Translations under genes and position numbers: made by a program | Notes under the pieces: generated by a model | The model's database searches: none | What the model was told of the DNA's origin: nothing | Seen by the model: only the letters and a program-made list of their open reading frames with translations | In this document: in pieces, positions 1-6,070 of the stretch | Position numbering within the stretch: the stretch's first letter is position 1 | Layout of the letters: each line of letters starts with the position of its first letter | NCBI RefSeq assembly: GCF_042654605.1 | Contig: NZ_JBHSGT010000065.1 | Location: 1-6,571, forward strand | Source: Enterococcus_I eurekensis | GTDB lineage: Bacteria > Bacillota > Bacilli > Lactobacillales > Enterococcaceae | Reading direction: 5' to 3' | Length of the DNA stretch: 6,571 bases

Positions 1-68
1 TAAAGAAATACGCTTGCAAGTATGTTCTGTTCCTAAGAATCTCGTGACTTCAGTCATGAGAGGTTCAA
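1..68 (+). mobile_element. Probable right end of an IS200/IS605-family element (partial)
   Basis: The pattern CCTAAGAAT, then a hairpin (CTCGTGAC at 41-48, loop TTCA, GTCATGAG at 53-60, one G-U pair), then AGAGGTTCAA resembles the right ends of IS200/IS605 elements that carry tnpB. In those elements a subterminal hairpin is followed a few bases later by cleavage at a TCAA-like tetranucleotide, here 65-68. The same stretch usually forms the 3' end of the TnpB guide RNA (omegaRNA), so the guide would be read from position 69 onward. Any tnpB or tnpA gene would lie to the left, outside the window, and no coding region can be assigned inside 1-68. The hairpin and TCAA are seen directly; the family assignment comes from recalled similarity. 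Confidence 0.5.
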
Positions 69-233
69 AAATATGTGATATGTTATTAGAAGAAAGTCAG
101 CCAAGTGATTGAATTCTCTTAAATAAATCACAAAACGATCACGCTTGCCAACCCATTACCACAGCGAGAACTTTTGACTAGTAGGATTTATCGGACTTTC
201 AAGAGGAAAACGTGCTTATAGAAAGGGAATAAG
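69..233. other. Noncoding spacer between IS end and TetR gene
   Basis: No convincing gene is present; all six frames are broken or lack a start with a ribosome binding site. A TTGACT hexamer at 174-179 could be a -35 box for the regulator, but the sequence 17-18 bases downstream (TTTCAA) is a poor -10. If the IS element inserted here, it may have separated the regulator from its original promoter. Confidence 0.4.
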
Positions 234-773
234 ATGTACGATGCGATTTTAGATGTTGCGGAAAAATTGTTTATGTCACAGGGCTACAATGAGACTTCCA
301 CGCGACAAATTACAGAACAATTAAATATTAGCCAACCCGCGCTATACTATCATTTTAAAAATAAAGAAGAAATTTATTTCAATGTGATGGTACGCTTGTC
401 TCGAGAAGTCGAGCGCAGTTTGCGGGACCTTTCAGCTAAAGAAAATCTGACTTTAGAAGAGAAAATTGGTGAAATGGCCTTGTTTTTACAAAGAAAGCAT
501 CCCGTAAACCTAATTCTAATGTTAAGAGATATTCGGCAAATGCTATCAGAAGAAATATCATATAAGATTTTTATGTTATGGAAAATATCCTATAAGCAGC
601 CTTTTATAGATGTTTTTTCGCAGAGTCCTGAAATAAAAAGGGTAAATGAAAGTTTAGACTGGATTGTCGGTCAGTTATTTGTTGTCATCTCGACCTATTT
701 AGAAACAACTGATAAAGAAGAAGAATTGTTAAAAAGTATCCATCTATTTTTATATGGTGTGATGGATGAGTAA
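234..773 (+). CDS. TetR/AcrR-family transcriptional regulator
   Basis: This 179-residue protein has the TetR architecture: an N-terminal helix-turn-helix domain (about residues 5-50) and an all-helical C-terminal region that would bind a ligand and dimerise. The recognition region runs from TSTRQIT (about 22) through ISQPALYYHF (about 33-42) to KNKEEIY, which is the TetR signature. The length is slightly below the usual 190-210 residues because almost nothing precedes the first DNA-binding helix. An in-frame stop at 219-221 rules out an upstream start, and GAAAGGG at 221-227 is a suitable ribosome binding site for the ATG at 234. Such proteins usually repress an adjacent efflux or metabolic gene, but none is intact here: an IS end lies upstream and a broken PTS gene downstream. 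The effector and target are unknown. A hairpin terminator ends the transcript, so it is probably monocistronic. Confidence 0.9.
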   Translation: MYDAILDVAEKLFMSQGYNETSTRQITEQLNISQPALYYHFKNKEEIYFNVMVRLSREVERSLRDLSAKENLTLEEKIGEMALFLQRKHPVNLILMLRDIRQMLSEEISYKIFMLWKISYKQPFIDVFSQSPEIKRVNESLDWIVGQLFVVISTYLETTDKEEELLKSIHLFLYGVMDE

Positions 774-804
774 AGATACAAAAAATGGAATTAAAAGAAA
801 TGAG

Positions 805-840
805 AAAGACTTTTTCGAGAAAGAAAAAGTCTTTTTTTTT
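805..840 (+). terminator. Intrinsic terminator of the TetR gene
   Basis: A perfect 11-bp stem pairs AAAGACTTTTT (805-815) with AAAAAGTCTTT (824-834) around an 8-base loop, and a run of nine T ends at 840. It lies 31 bp after the TetR stop codon and separates that gene from what follows. Confidence 0.9.
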
Positions 841-1247
841 GACTTAAAATAACAATATTTTTAATTCTAAAAATTAAAAAATGGTTATAAATAAGTTTTT
901 AAAAGAAGAAAGGGGTCAATTAAAGGCTATATAATCACTTCTTAAATGAGTATAAAAAATATTTATAGGGGTATTAAAAATAACAAATTGTCTTATGTTT
1001 AGATTCGCGTTAAATTATGGGTGTCGAGAACAAGAGCAACAAGAAATTATTTTTTTTCAACATATGTGATTTTTTTCACTTTTTATTTTTAGAAAATAAG
1101 AAGGCCGGTGACGACTAGCTATCGATTCATCTAGGATTTTTTGATGAAGAGACATTTCAATCTTATTTTTTTATTCATACAAGTGAAATTTCTCTCAATT
1201 TTTTCTTGATACGTATTTTTTTAAAACCGACAAATGGAGTGATGGAA
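841..1247. other. AT-rich intergenic region with a weak promoter candidate
   Basis: No gene is convincing here. Two tiny open frames (ATG at 881 and at 947, 17-18 codons each) lack ribosome binding sites. A TTGTCT hexamer at 988-993 lies 17 bp upstream of TAAATT at 1011-1016 and is a possible promoter for the downstream remnant. A TATAAT at 930-935 has no recognisable -35 partner. A short hairpin (TTCATC/GATGAA, about 1126-1147) and several T-runs are present but do not make a clear terminator or riboswitch. Confidence 0.35.
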
Positions 1248-1814
1248 ATGACAATTGAAATCGACGGGGCAATGACACCGAAAATCTTTTTTAACAAATT
1301 ATTAGCTGGAACAGCACAAGGGACGATTATTGCTTTAATTCCTAATGCTGTTATTGGAGCAATTTTAAAATATTTTGCACATATAACCATTATCAATATG
1401 ATTATCAATGCGGCGTTGATCTTTCAGGTGGCGACACCATTAATAATAGCCGCACTGATTGCCAAACAATTTAATTTAGCGCCGGCCAAGACAATGATTG
1501 TTGGTGGAGCAGCATTTGCCGCATCTGGTGTTATCAAATTCGATAATGAAGCTGGCGTATTTATTGCATCAGGAACTGGAGACATTATTAATATCATGTT
1601 AACGGCGGCAGTGGCCGTTTTAATGATGATGTGGATTGGATCAAAACTAGGATCCGTTGAAATCATTGCTTTGCCAATCGTCGTTGGAATCGGTGCGGCA
1701 TTAGTTGGAATGTTAATGTACCCCTATGTTACGCAAATTACTGTGACAATCGGTCAAGTTATTAATGACTTTACGAATTTCCAACCTGTAATATTGATTT
1801 CCAGGCAGATTTAG
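1248..1814 (+). pseudogene. Truncated PTS EIIC-like sugar transporter (EIIC_2 type), N-terminal half
   Basis: The open frame encodes a very hydrophobic protein that I recognise as the N-terminal part of a PTS EIIC_2-type (PF13303-like) integral membrane permease, a family of about 330-350 residues. Seen directly are several membrane segments with interspersed GIGAALVG, IPNAVIGAIL and GTGDIINIML stretches. The best start is ATG at 1248, since GGAG at 1236-1239 lies 8 bp upstream; a TTG at 1206 extends the frame but has no ribosome binding site. Homology appears to stop after NFQPV, near position 1790. The frame then runs through a few codons that belong in another frame to panE and stops at 1812-1814. 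About 140 C-terminal residues are missing, so the transporter should be non-functional. Its natural substrate cannot be read from the sequence. Confidence 0.75.
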
Positions 1815-2533
1815 TTATCTTATTTACCAAAGCAATGCAACTGGACGGCATGATGCAGTCGATTCAAAATATGGTGGGTGAAGAGACAAAAGTTTTATGT
1901 TTATTAAATGGCATCGGACATGAAGATGTAATTAAGAACTATATGCTGCTAAGCAATATTTTGCTAGGTAATACGATGTGGACAGCAAGTCTAGAGGCTC
2001 CAGGTAAAGTGAAACTATTTGGAAATGGTTCAATTGAATTACAAAATTTAGGAAAAGATGGGAAAGAATCCGCAAAAGAGGTCATCGCTGTCTTGAATGA
2101 AGCAAATTTAAATGCTAAGTACTCAGAAAATATTTTATCTTCGATTTATCGTAAAGGCTGTGTGAATGGTACGATGAATGGTTTGTGTACGATTTTGGAT
2201 TCGAATATGGCCGATTTTGGTGAGATAGAAGAAGCTGAACAAATCGTCGAACAAATAGTTTCAGAATTTGCGGCTGTTGCGGCGATGGAAGATGCACCTT
2301 TAGATATCCCAGAAGTGTTAGCGCAAATTAAATCTTGCTATAATCGTGAAACGATTGGTTTGCATCATCCCTCAATGTACCAAGATTTAATTATTAATAA
2401 TCGCTTAACAGAGATTGATTACATCAATGGTGCCATTGCTCGTAAAGGAAAAGAATATGGCATACCAACACCGTACTGCGCTTTCTTAACCAAACTAGTC
2501 CATGCGAAAGAACAAGTTTTAGCAGCTGTATAG
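1793..2533 (+). pseudogene. panE: 2-dehydropantoate 2-reductase lacking its N-terminal NADPH-binding segment
   Basis: The frame matches ketopantoate reductase, which reduces 2-dehydropantoate to pantoate with NADPH in pantothenate and CoA synthesis. Homology begins at about 1793-1796 (DFQADLVILFTKAM) and runs to the natural stop at 2531-2533. The first 75-80 residues of the usual ~310, including the GxGxxG dinucleotide-binding motif, are absent, and an in-frame stop lies at 1766-1768. The remaining ORF could start at ATG 1835 (232 codons) but has no clear ribosome binding site. The C-terminal part is undamaged. Counting from ATG 1835, it keeps the LLNG asparagine (25), the K-x3-N-x3-N active-site triad (K107, N111, N115), and a serine and glutamate (S180, E193) that correspond to E. 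coli S244 and E256. Without the Rossmann motif it should not be an active reductase. The clean remainder suggests a recent deletion. Confidence 0.85.
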
Positions 2534-2539
2534 AAAATG

Positions 2540-2580
2540 ATCGCTAGAAAGATCGTGATAGAATCAGTCTTTCTAGCGAT
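2540..2580 (+). terminator. Hairpin after panE, probable terminator
   Basis: A perfect 13-bp stem pairs ATCGCTAGAAAGA (2540-2552) with TCTTTCTAGCGAT (2568-2580) across a 15-base loop, starting 7 bp after the panE stop. The following TATTTATT is only moderately T-rich, so termination may be weak. Confidence 0.65.
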
Positions 2581-2786
2581 TATTTATTGGTCGAAAGAAT
2601 TAGTCGGGTTCTCACAAAGGCTTATTCTATGCTAGAATCGTTGTAACATTTAATTGAATTCGATGATGGGAAGCTGTTAAAAGCTCATATGGTGGATTGA
2701 TTTTTGCGTAGGAGTCATCACGCGTACAGACGACGGATCCAGTGTTATTAGAGCAAATATTCGGTAACATTTTTTGCATCAGTTAA
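2581..2786. other. Unassigned, probably degraded spacer DNA
   Basis: No intact gene is present. Short open stretches, such as one encoding IEFDDGKLLKAHMVD at about 2650-2700, end at stops after 15-20 codons and lack starts with ribosome binding sites. A TTCTCA / TAGAAT pair near 2610-2640 resembles a decayed promoter. Because a broken beta-glucosidase follows directly, this is most simply old gene remnant, but I cannot say from which gene. Confidence 0.35.
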
Positions 2787-2969
2787 GAACCCTTATTTAT
2801 TGTCGAAAATGGATTGGGTGCAATCAATGGTGTTGATTTACTTGGCTATACTACATGGAGCTGTATTGATTCAGTGAGTGCAGACACTGGGGAAATGTCG
2901 AAACGGACGAAGAAAAAATCATTTGATTGGTACAAGCAAGTCATCGCATCGAATGGTTCTGACTTGTAA
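2787..2969 (+). pseudogene. Remnant of a GH1 6-phospho-beta-glucosidase, C-terminal end with internal deletions
   Basis: A 60-codon stretch ending at TAA (2967-2969) encodes the C-terminal hallmarks of glycoside hydrolase family 1, probably a 6-phospho-beta-glucosidase that hydrolyses PTS-imported beta-glucosides. PLFIVENGLGA carries the catalytic nucleophile glutamate (in VENG). DLLGYTTWSCIDSVSA and KKKSFDWYKQVIASNG are the conserved C-terminal blocks. In intact enzymes about 40-45 residues separate VENGLGA from DLLGY, and about 15-20 separate GEMSKR from KKKSF. Here both spacers are nearly gone, with the frame kept. A stop at 2784-2786 lies immediately upstream, and the roughly 370 N-terminal residues are missing. 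It cannot be functional. The recognition is strong; the deletion sizes are estimates from memory of the family. Confidence 0.8.
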
Positions 2970-2995
2970 AATAAACAAAGAAGTGAATAAACTAA

Positions 2996-3043
2996 AAACA
3001 TCGCTGCAAAGTAGCTTTTAAAAGTTACTTTGCAGCGATGTTT
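2996..3043 (-). terminator. Long hairpin terminator of the CPBP protease gene, possibly bidirectional
   Basis: A nearly perfect inverted repeat of about 24 bp per arm (AAACATCGCTGCAAAGTA... against its complement, one G-U pair) closes on an AAAA/TTTT centre. On the minus strand it is followed by TTTTT, 28 bp after the protease stop codon. On the plus strand the flank TTTGATTTTGTTTG is also T-rich, so it may stop readthrough from both sides. Confidence 0.85.
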
Positions 3044-3070
3044 GATTTTGTTTGAATAATTTGATGCAGA

Positions 3071-3715
3071 CTAGGGCACTTGAATCCCCATCGTTTCAAC
3101 GATTAGATTAACAATCACGACCAGTGAATTCATTCCGACATGGGTAATGATTGAAGTCCAAATACTACCAGTCACAACGTATTGTAAACTAAAGAATGCA
3201 CCTAAAGCCCCATATAGTAAAAGATGACCATCTTGGTGAACAAGCGCAAATAATAAGGAACTTACGAGAACACCTATCCAGACGTTGGACTTACGAGTCA
3301 CGCCGCCTAAAATCACGCGACGGAAAAGTAATTCTTCCATAATTGGACCGCCAACTGTGACGGCTAACATTACTAGTGGTTGATGGAAAATTAGTTCCAT
3401 AATATTACTAGTGTTTTCAGATTCCATTTGGCCACCAAAGAAAATTTCAATTGAAAGCATCACGTTTTGTAAAATAATTGCTAAGAAAATGCCGACGAGA
3501 CCTAAGGTAATAATTCGTCCCCAAGACATGCGCACTTCTTCAAAAGGCAATTTGATTGTTTGTTTCTTATATAAATAAATTAAAGAAATGGCTCCTAAGA
3601 TATATCCGATAGTTAAGATTATTAAGCTTTGTTCAATGCTAAAAGCAAACGAAGGTGCAAAGAAAGCAACTATATAAATAAGAAAACTAAAAATGGTGTA
3701 TTTTTTGAATGTCAT
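3071..3715 (-). CDS. CPBP (CAAX/Abi) family intramembrane metalloprotease
   Basis: This 214-residue protein has about six predicted membrane segments and the three conserved motifs of the CPBP (Rce1-like, PF02517) family. They are EExxxR (E127, E128, R132 in MEELLFRR), FxxxH (F156, H160 in LLFALVHQD) and HxxxN (H192, N196 in THVGMN). The glutamates and histidines form the proposed active site within the membrane. Bacterial members include bacteriocin-immunity proteins and proteases of unknown substrate, so the biological role here is not determined. The ATG at 3713-3715 is preceded by a perfect AGGAGG 5 bp upstream, and the length is normal for the family. It is transcribed away from groES, from an extended -10 promoter in the shared intergenic region, and ends at a long hairpin. 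All motif residues are present and no damage is visible. Confidence 0.93.
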   Translation of the reverse strand: MTFKKYTIFSFLIYIVAFFAPSFAFSIEQSLIILTIGYILGAISLIYLYKKQTIKLPFEEVRMSWGRIITLGLVGIFLAIILQNVMLSIEIFFGGQMESENTSNIMELIFHQPLVMLAVTVGGPIMEELLFRRVILGGVTRKSNVWIGVLVSSLLFALVHQDGHLLLYGALGAFFSLQYVVTGSIWTSIITHVGMNSLVVIVNLIVETMGIQVP

Positions 3716-3737
3716 AACGACCTCCTGTTTTTATTTC

Positions 3738-3765
3738 ATTATAACAAACAAGTCAAAAAGGACAA
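3738..3765 (-). promoter_or_regulatory. Extended -10 promoter of the CPBP protease gene
   Basis: Read on the minus strand, TATAAT (plus positions 3738-3743) is preceded by TG at the extended -10 position (TGTTATAAT). A partial -35, TTGTCC (plus positions 3760-3765), lies 16 bp upstream. It sits about 20 bp before the protease ribosome binding site. Confidence 0.7.
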
Positions 3766-3794
3766 AAGAAAATATTCCTAACCAATTTTGACTT
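3750..3794. repeat. 9-bp inverted repeat between the divergent promoters
   Basis: AAGTCAAAA (3750-3758) and TTTTGACTT (3786-3794) are perfect inverted copies with arm centres 36 bp apart. One arm lies between the -35 and -10 boxes of the protease promoter; the other lies about 25 bp upstream of the groES -35. The GTCAAA core resembles half of a CtsR heptad. The repeat could be an operator pair or chance in AT-rich DNA. Confidence 0.45.
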
Positions 3795-3819
3795 TTATAA
3801 AAAAATTCACTCAAAATAC

Positions 3820-3848
3820 TTGCAAAAGTCATCGAATATGAGTATCAT
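3820..3848 (+). promoter_or_regulatory. Sigma-A promoter of groES-groEL
   Basis: TTGCAA (3820-3825) and TATCAT (3843-3848) are separated by exactly 17 bp, the optimum for the housekeeping sigma factor. The expected start, near 3855, lies just before the CIRCE operator, so a bound HrcA would block the polymerase. Confidence 0.85.
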
Positions 3849-3860
3849 AAATGATGTAAG

Positions 3861-3887
3861 TTAGCACTTGAGAACATCGAGTGCTAA
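3861..3887. promoter_or_regulatory. CIRCE operator (HrcA binding site)
   Basis: TTAGCACTT, a 9-base spacer, then GAGTGCTAA matches the CIRCE consensus TTAGCACTC-N9-GAGTGCTAA in 17 of 18 arm positions; the last base of the left arm is T instead of C. CIRCE is the binding site of the heat-shock repressor HrcA. It lies between the promoter and groES, within the transcribed leader. No hrcA gene is in this window. Confidence 0.97.
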
Positions 3888-3923
3888 CTAAAAAATCAAA
3901 AGATATTAACGGAGGGATTTATT

Positions 3924-4208
3924 GTGTTAAGACCATTAGGTGATCGTGTCCTTGTAGAAGTGGCACAAGAACAAGAACAAACAATTAGCGGATTCGTATT
4001 AGCGTCATCTGCGAAAGAAAAACCTCAGACTGGAACAATCCTTGCAGTCGGTGAAGGTCGCCTACTTGATAGTGGCGAATTGGCACCAGTTCCTGTAAAA
4101 GTTGGTGAAACAGTCTTATTTGAAAAATATGCTGGTTCAGAAGTGAAATACGAAGGCAAAGAATACATGATTTTCTCAGTAAAAGACATTATTGCAGTAG
4201 TTGAATAA
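3924..4208 (+). CDS. groES: Co-chaperonin GroES (Hsp10)
   Basis: GroES forms the seven-subunit lid that caps GroEL and encloses substrate proteins in the cytoplasm. The 94-residue length is exactly that expected. The protein opens with the conserved LRPLGDRVLVEV, contains the mobile loop at about residues 16-32, and ends with KYAGSEVKYEGKEY and KDIIAVVE, all typical. The start is GTG at 3924, 7 bp after a strong GGAGGG; no in-frame ATG lies close enough to replace it. In the mobile loop the hydrophobic tripeptide that docks on GroEL reads FVL (residues 24-26) where IVL is usual in bacteria. It is the first gene of the operon, 24 bp ahead of groEL, and is controlled by the CIRCE site. Confidence 0.98.
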   Translation: MLRPLGDRVLVEVAQEQEQTISGFVLASSAKEKPQTGTILAVGEGRLLDSGELAPVPVKVGETVLFEKYAGSEVKYEGKEYMIFSVKDIIAVVE

Positions 4209-4232
4209 AAAATATTTTTTGAGGTGAAAAAA

Positions 4233-5858
4233 ATGGCAAAAGAAATTAAATTTTCAGAAGATGCTCGTAGCGCAATGTTACGTGGTGTTGATAAATTAGC
4301 AGATACAGTTAAAGTAACATTAGGTCCAAAAGGTCGTAACGTTGTTTTAGAAAAATCTTTTGGTTCACCATTAATTACCAATGATGGTGTGACCATTGCA
4401 AAAGAAATCGAATTAGAAGATCATTTTGAAAACATGGGTGCAAAATTGGTTTCAGAAGTTGCTTCAAAAACCAATGATATTGCCGGTGACGGTACAACAA
4501 CCGCAACTGTTTTAACCCAAGCAATTGTTCGTGAAGGAATGAAAAACGTTACAGCTGGTGCGAATCCATTAGGCATTCGTCGTGGGATTGAATTAGCGAC
4601 TCAAGTAGCAGTTGAAGAATTACATGCAATTTCTGCAAAAGTTGATTCAAAAGATTCAATTGCTCAAGTTGGTGCAGTTTCTTCAGGTAGCGAACAAGTT
4701 GGTCAATACATTGCAGATGCAATGGAAAAAGTTGGCAACGATGGCGTTATTACTATTGAAGAATCTAAAGGAATTGAAACTGAATTAGATGTCGTTGAAG
4801 GGATGCAATTTGATCGTGGTTATTTATCACAATACATGGTAACCAACAACGATAAAATGCAAGCAGAACTTGAAGCACCATATATCTTAATTACGGATAA
4901 AAAAATCTCAAATATTCAAGATATTTTACCTTTATTAGAGCAAATTTTACAAGCTTCAAAACCATTATTAATCATTGCTGATGATGTAGATGGCGAAGCA
5001 TTGCCAACATTAGTCTTAAACAAAATCCGTGGAACATTTAATGTGGTAGCGGTTAAAGCTCCAGGATTCGGCGACCGTCGTAAAGCGATGTTAGAAGATA
5101 TCGCAATTTTAACTGGTGGTACCGTGATTACGGAAGATTTAGGTTTAGAATTAAAAGATGCAACGATTGATATGTTAGGTCATGCTAGCAAAGTCGTTGT
5201 CGATAAAGACAATACAACAATCGTTGAAGGTGCAGGATCTGCCGATGCCATTGCAGCACGTGTGGCATTAATTAAAAATCACATTGCTGAAACAACTTCT
5301 GATTTCGATCGTGAAAAATTACAAGAACGTCTAGCGAAATTAGCTGGCGGTGTTGCAGTCATCAAAGTTGGTGCACCAACTGAAACCGAACTAAAAGAAC
5401 TAAAATTACGTATTGAAGATGCGTTAAATGCAACTCGTGCAGCAGTTGAAGAAGGAATGGTTTCTGGTGGTGGAACAGCCTTGGTTAACGTTATTAGTAA
5501 AGTTGCAGCAATTGAAGCAACTGGCGATGTTAAAACAGGTGTGAAAATTGTTTTACGTGCTTTAGAAGAACCTGTTCGTCAAATCGCTGAAAACGCAGGT
5601 TACGAAGGATCAGTTATCGTTGATCAATTGAAACGTGCAGAATTAGGTACAGGATTTAATGCGGCAAATGGTGAGTGGGTAAACATGTTAGAAGCAGGAA
5701 TCGTTGACCCAACGAAAGTAACACGTTCAGCATTACAAAATGCAGCGTCAATCTCCGCTTTATTATTAACAACTGAAGCAGTGGTAGCTTCAAAACCAGA
5801 ACCAGCAGCACCAGCAATGCCTCCAATGGATCCAGGAATGATGGGCGGCATGATGTAA
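4233..5858 (+). CDS. groEL: Chaperonin GroEL (Hsp60)
   Basis: GroEL is the ATP-driven double-ring chaperonin that refolds cytoplasmic proteins with GroES. The 541-residue protein is full length. It has the equatorial ATP-binding segment with GDGTTT (85-90, including D86), the apical domain (about 190-375), the chaperonin signature AAVEEGMVSGGG (403-414) and a methionine/glycine-rich C-terminal tail ending GGMM. The ATG at 4233 follows GAGGTG (4221-4226) by six A residues. A GTG inside that ribosome binding site would add three residues (translated MKK) ahead of the normal MAKEIKF start and is rejected. It is co-transcribed with groES and ends in a strong terminator. The sequence strongly resembles enterococcal GroEL. 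No substitution at a known catalytic residue was noticed. Confidence 0.99.
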   Translation: MAKEIKFSEDARSAMLRGVDKLADTVKVTLGPKGRNVVLEKSFGSPLITNDGVTIAKEIELEDHFENMGAKLVSEVASKTNDIAGDGTTTATVLTQAIVREGMKNVTAGANPLGIRRGIELATQVAVEELHAISAKVDSKDSIAQVGAVSSGSEQVGQYIADAMEKVGNDGVITIEESKGIETELDVVEGMQFDRGYLSQYMVTNNDKMQAELEAPYILITDKKISNIQDILPLLEQILQASKPLLIIADDVDGEALPTLVLNKIRGTFNVVAVKAPGFGDRRKAMLEDIAILTGGTVITEDLGLELKDATIDMLGHASKVVVDKDNTTIVEGAGSADAIAARVALIKNHIAETTSDFDREKLQERLAKLAGGVAVIKVGAPTETELKELKLRIEDALNATRAAVEEGMVSGGGTALVNVISKVAAIEATGDVKTGVKIVLRALEEPVRQIAENAGYEGSVIVDQLKRAELGTGFNAANGEWVNMLEAGIVDPTKVTRSALQNAASISALLLTTEAVVASKPEPAAPAMPPMDPGMMGGMM

Positions 5859-5863
5859 TTAAT

Positions 5864-5905
5864 AGCGAAATCTCTTATTAAATAAGGGGTTTCGCTTTTT
5901 TTTTT
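5864..5905 (+). terminator. Intrinsic terminator of the groESL operon
   Basis: AGCGAAATCTCTTATT (5864-5879) pairs with AATAAGGGGTTTCGCT (5881-5896), including two G-U pairs; in practice the inner A-T pairs open to form the loop. Ten T (5896-5905) follow. It begins 6 bp after the groEL stop. Confidence 0.93.
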
Positions 5906-5987
5906 AAAGGAAATAGAGCCTTCGAATTTAATGGGTTGTTCGTCAAATTGTGTTGATGGGCCCAAAATGAGTAAAAATAATCGTCAG

Positions 5988-6023
5988 AATCGGTAGAGGA
6001 AATTGTTTCTCTATCGATTTTTT
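5988..6023 (+). terminator. Hairpin with T-tract, plus-strand terminator-like
   Basis: AATCGGTAGAG (5988-5998) pairs with CTCTATCGATT (6009-6019; one G-U pair), and the T run 6018-6023 follows. It points towards the transposase gene and could shield the element from transcripts entering from the groEL side. Confidence 0.7.
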
Positions 6024-6036
6024 GACATTAGAAAAG

Positions 6037-6060
6037 AGGGGCGGAGCCTCCCGCTCCCCT
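6037..6060 (-). terminator. GC-rich hairpin, minus-strand terminator candidate
   Basis: AGGGG-CGG (6037-6044) pairs with CCG-CT-CCCCT (6051-6060), with a two-base CT bulge and a six-base loop. On the minus strand it is followed by CTTTTCT, which suits termination of the transposase transcript. It is the most GC-rich patch of the window. Confidence 0.5.
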
Positions 6061-6070
6061 GCGAAAAATC

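Noticed and set aside
212..232. GTG-started six-codon frame with AAGAGG in front, just before the TetR gene, considered as an alternative N-terminus
   Set aside because: It ends at TAA before the ATG and is out of frame with it; it would need a frameshift to extend the TetR protein, and the helix-turn-helix domain is already complete without it.
881..1003. Two 17-18 codon frames (ATG 881 and ATG 947) considered as leader or bacteriocin-like peptides
   Set aside because: Neither has a ribosome binding site, a double-glycine motif or a downstream partner.
1175..1408. Minus-strand open frame opposite the PTS gene
   Set aside because: It is a hydrophobic mirror of the membrane protein on the plus strand, without a ribosome binding site or recognisable family.
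2996..3043. Long palindrome considered as a miniature transposable element
   Set aside because: Its place 28 bp after the protease stop with T-runs on both sides is fully explained by a bidirectional terminator, and no target duplication is visible.
3751..3766. AGTCAAA-AA-GGACAAA as a CtsR tandem heptad
   Set aside because: The spacer is 2 instead of 3 bases and the second heptad has a mismatch, so it falls short of the consensus.
4025..4396. Minus-strand open frame across the groES-groEL junction
   Set aside because: It overlaps two certain, highly conserved genes and has no homology or start signal of its own.
5624..5965. Minus-strand open frame over the groEL 3' end
   Set aside because: It runs through the groEL terminator and coding region; a codon-bias shadow.
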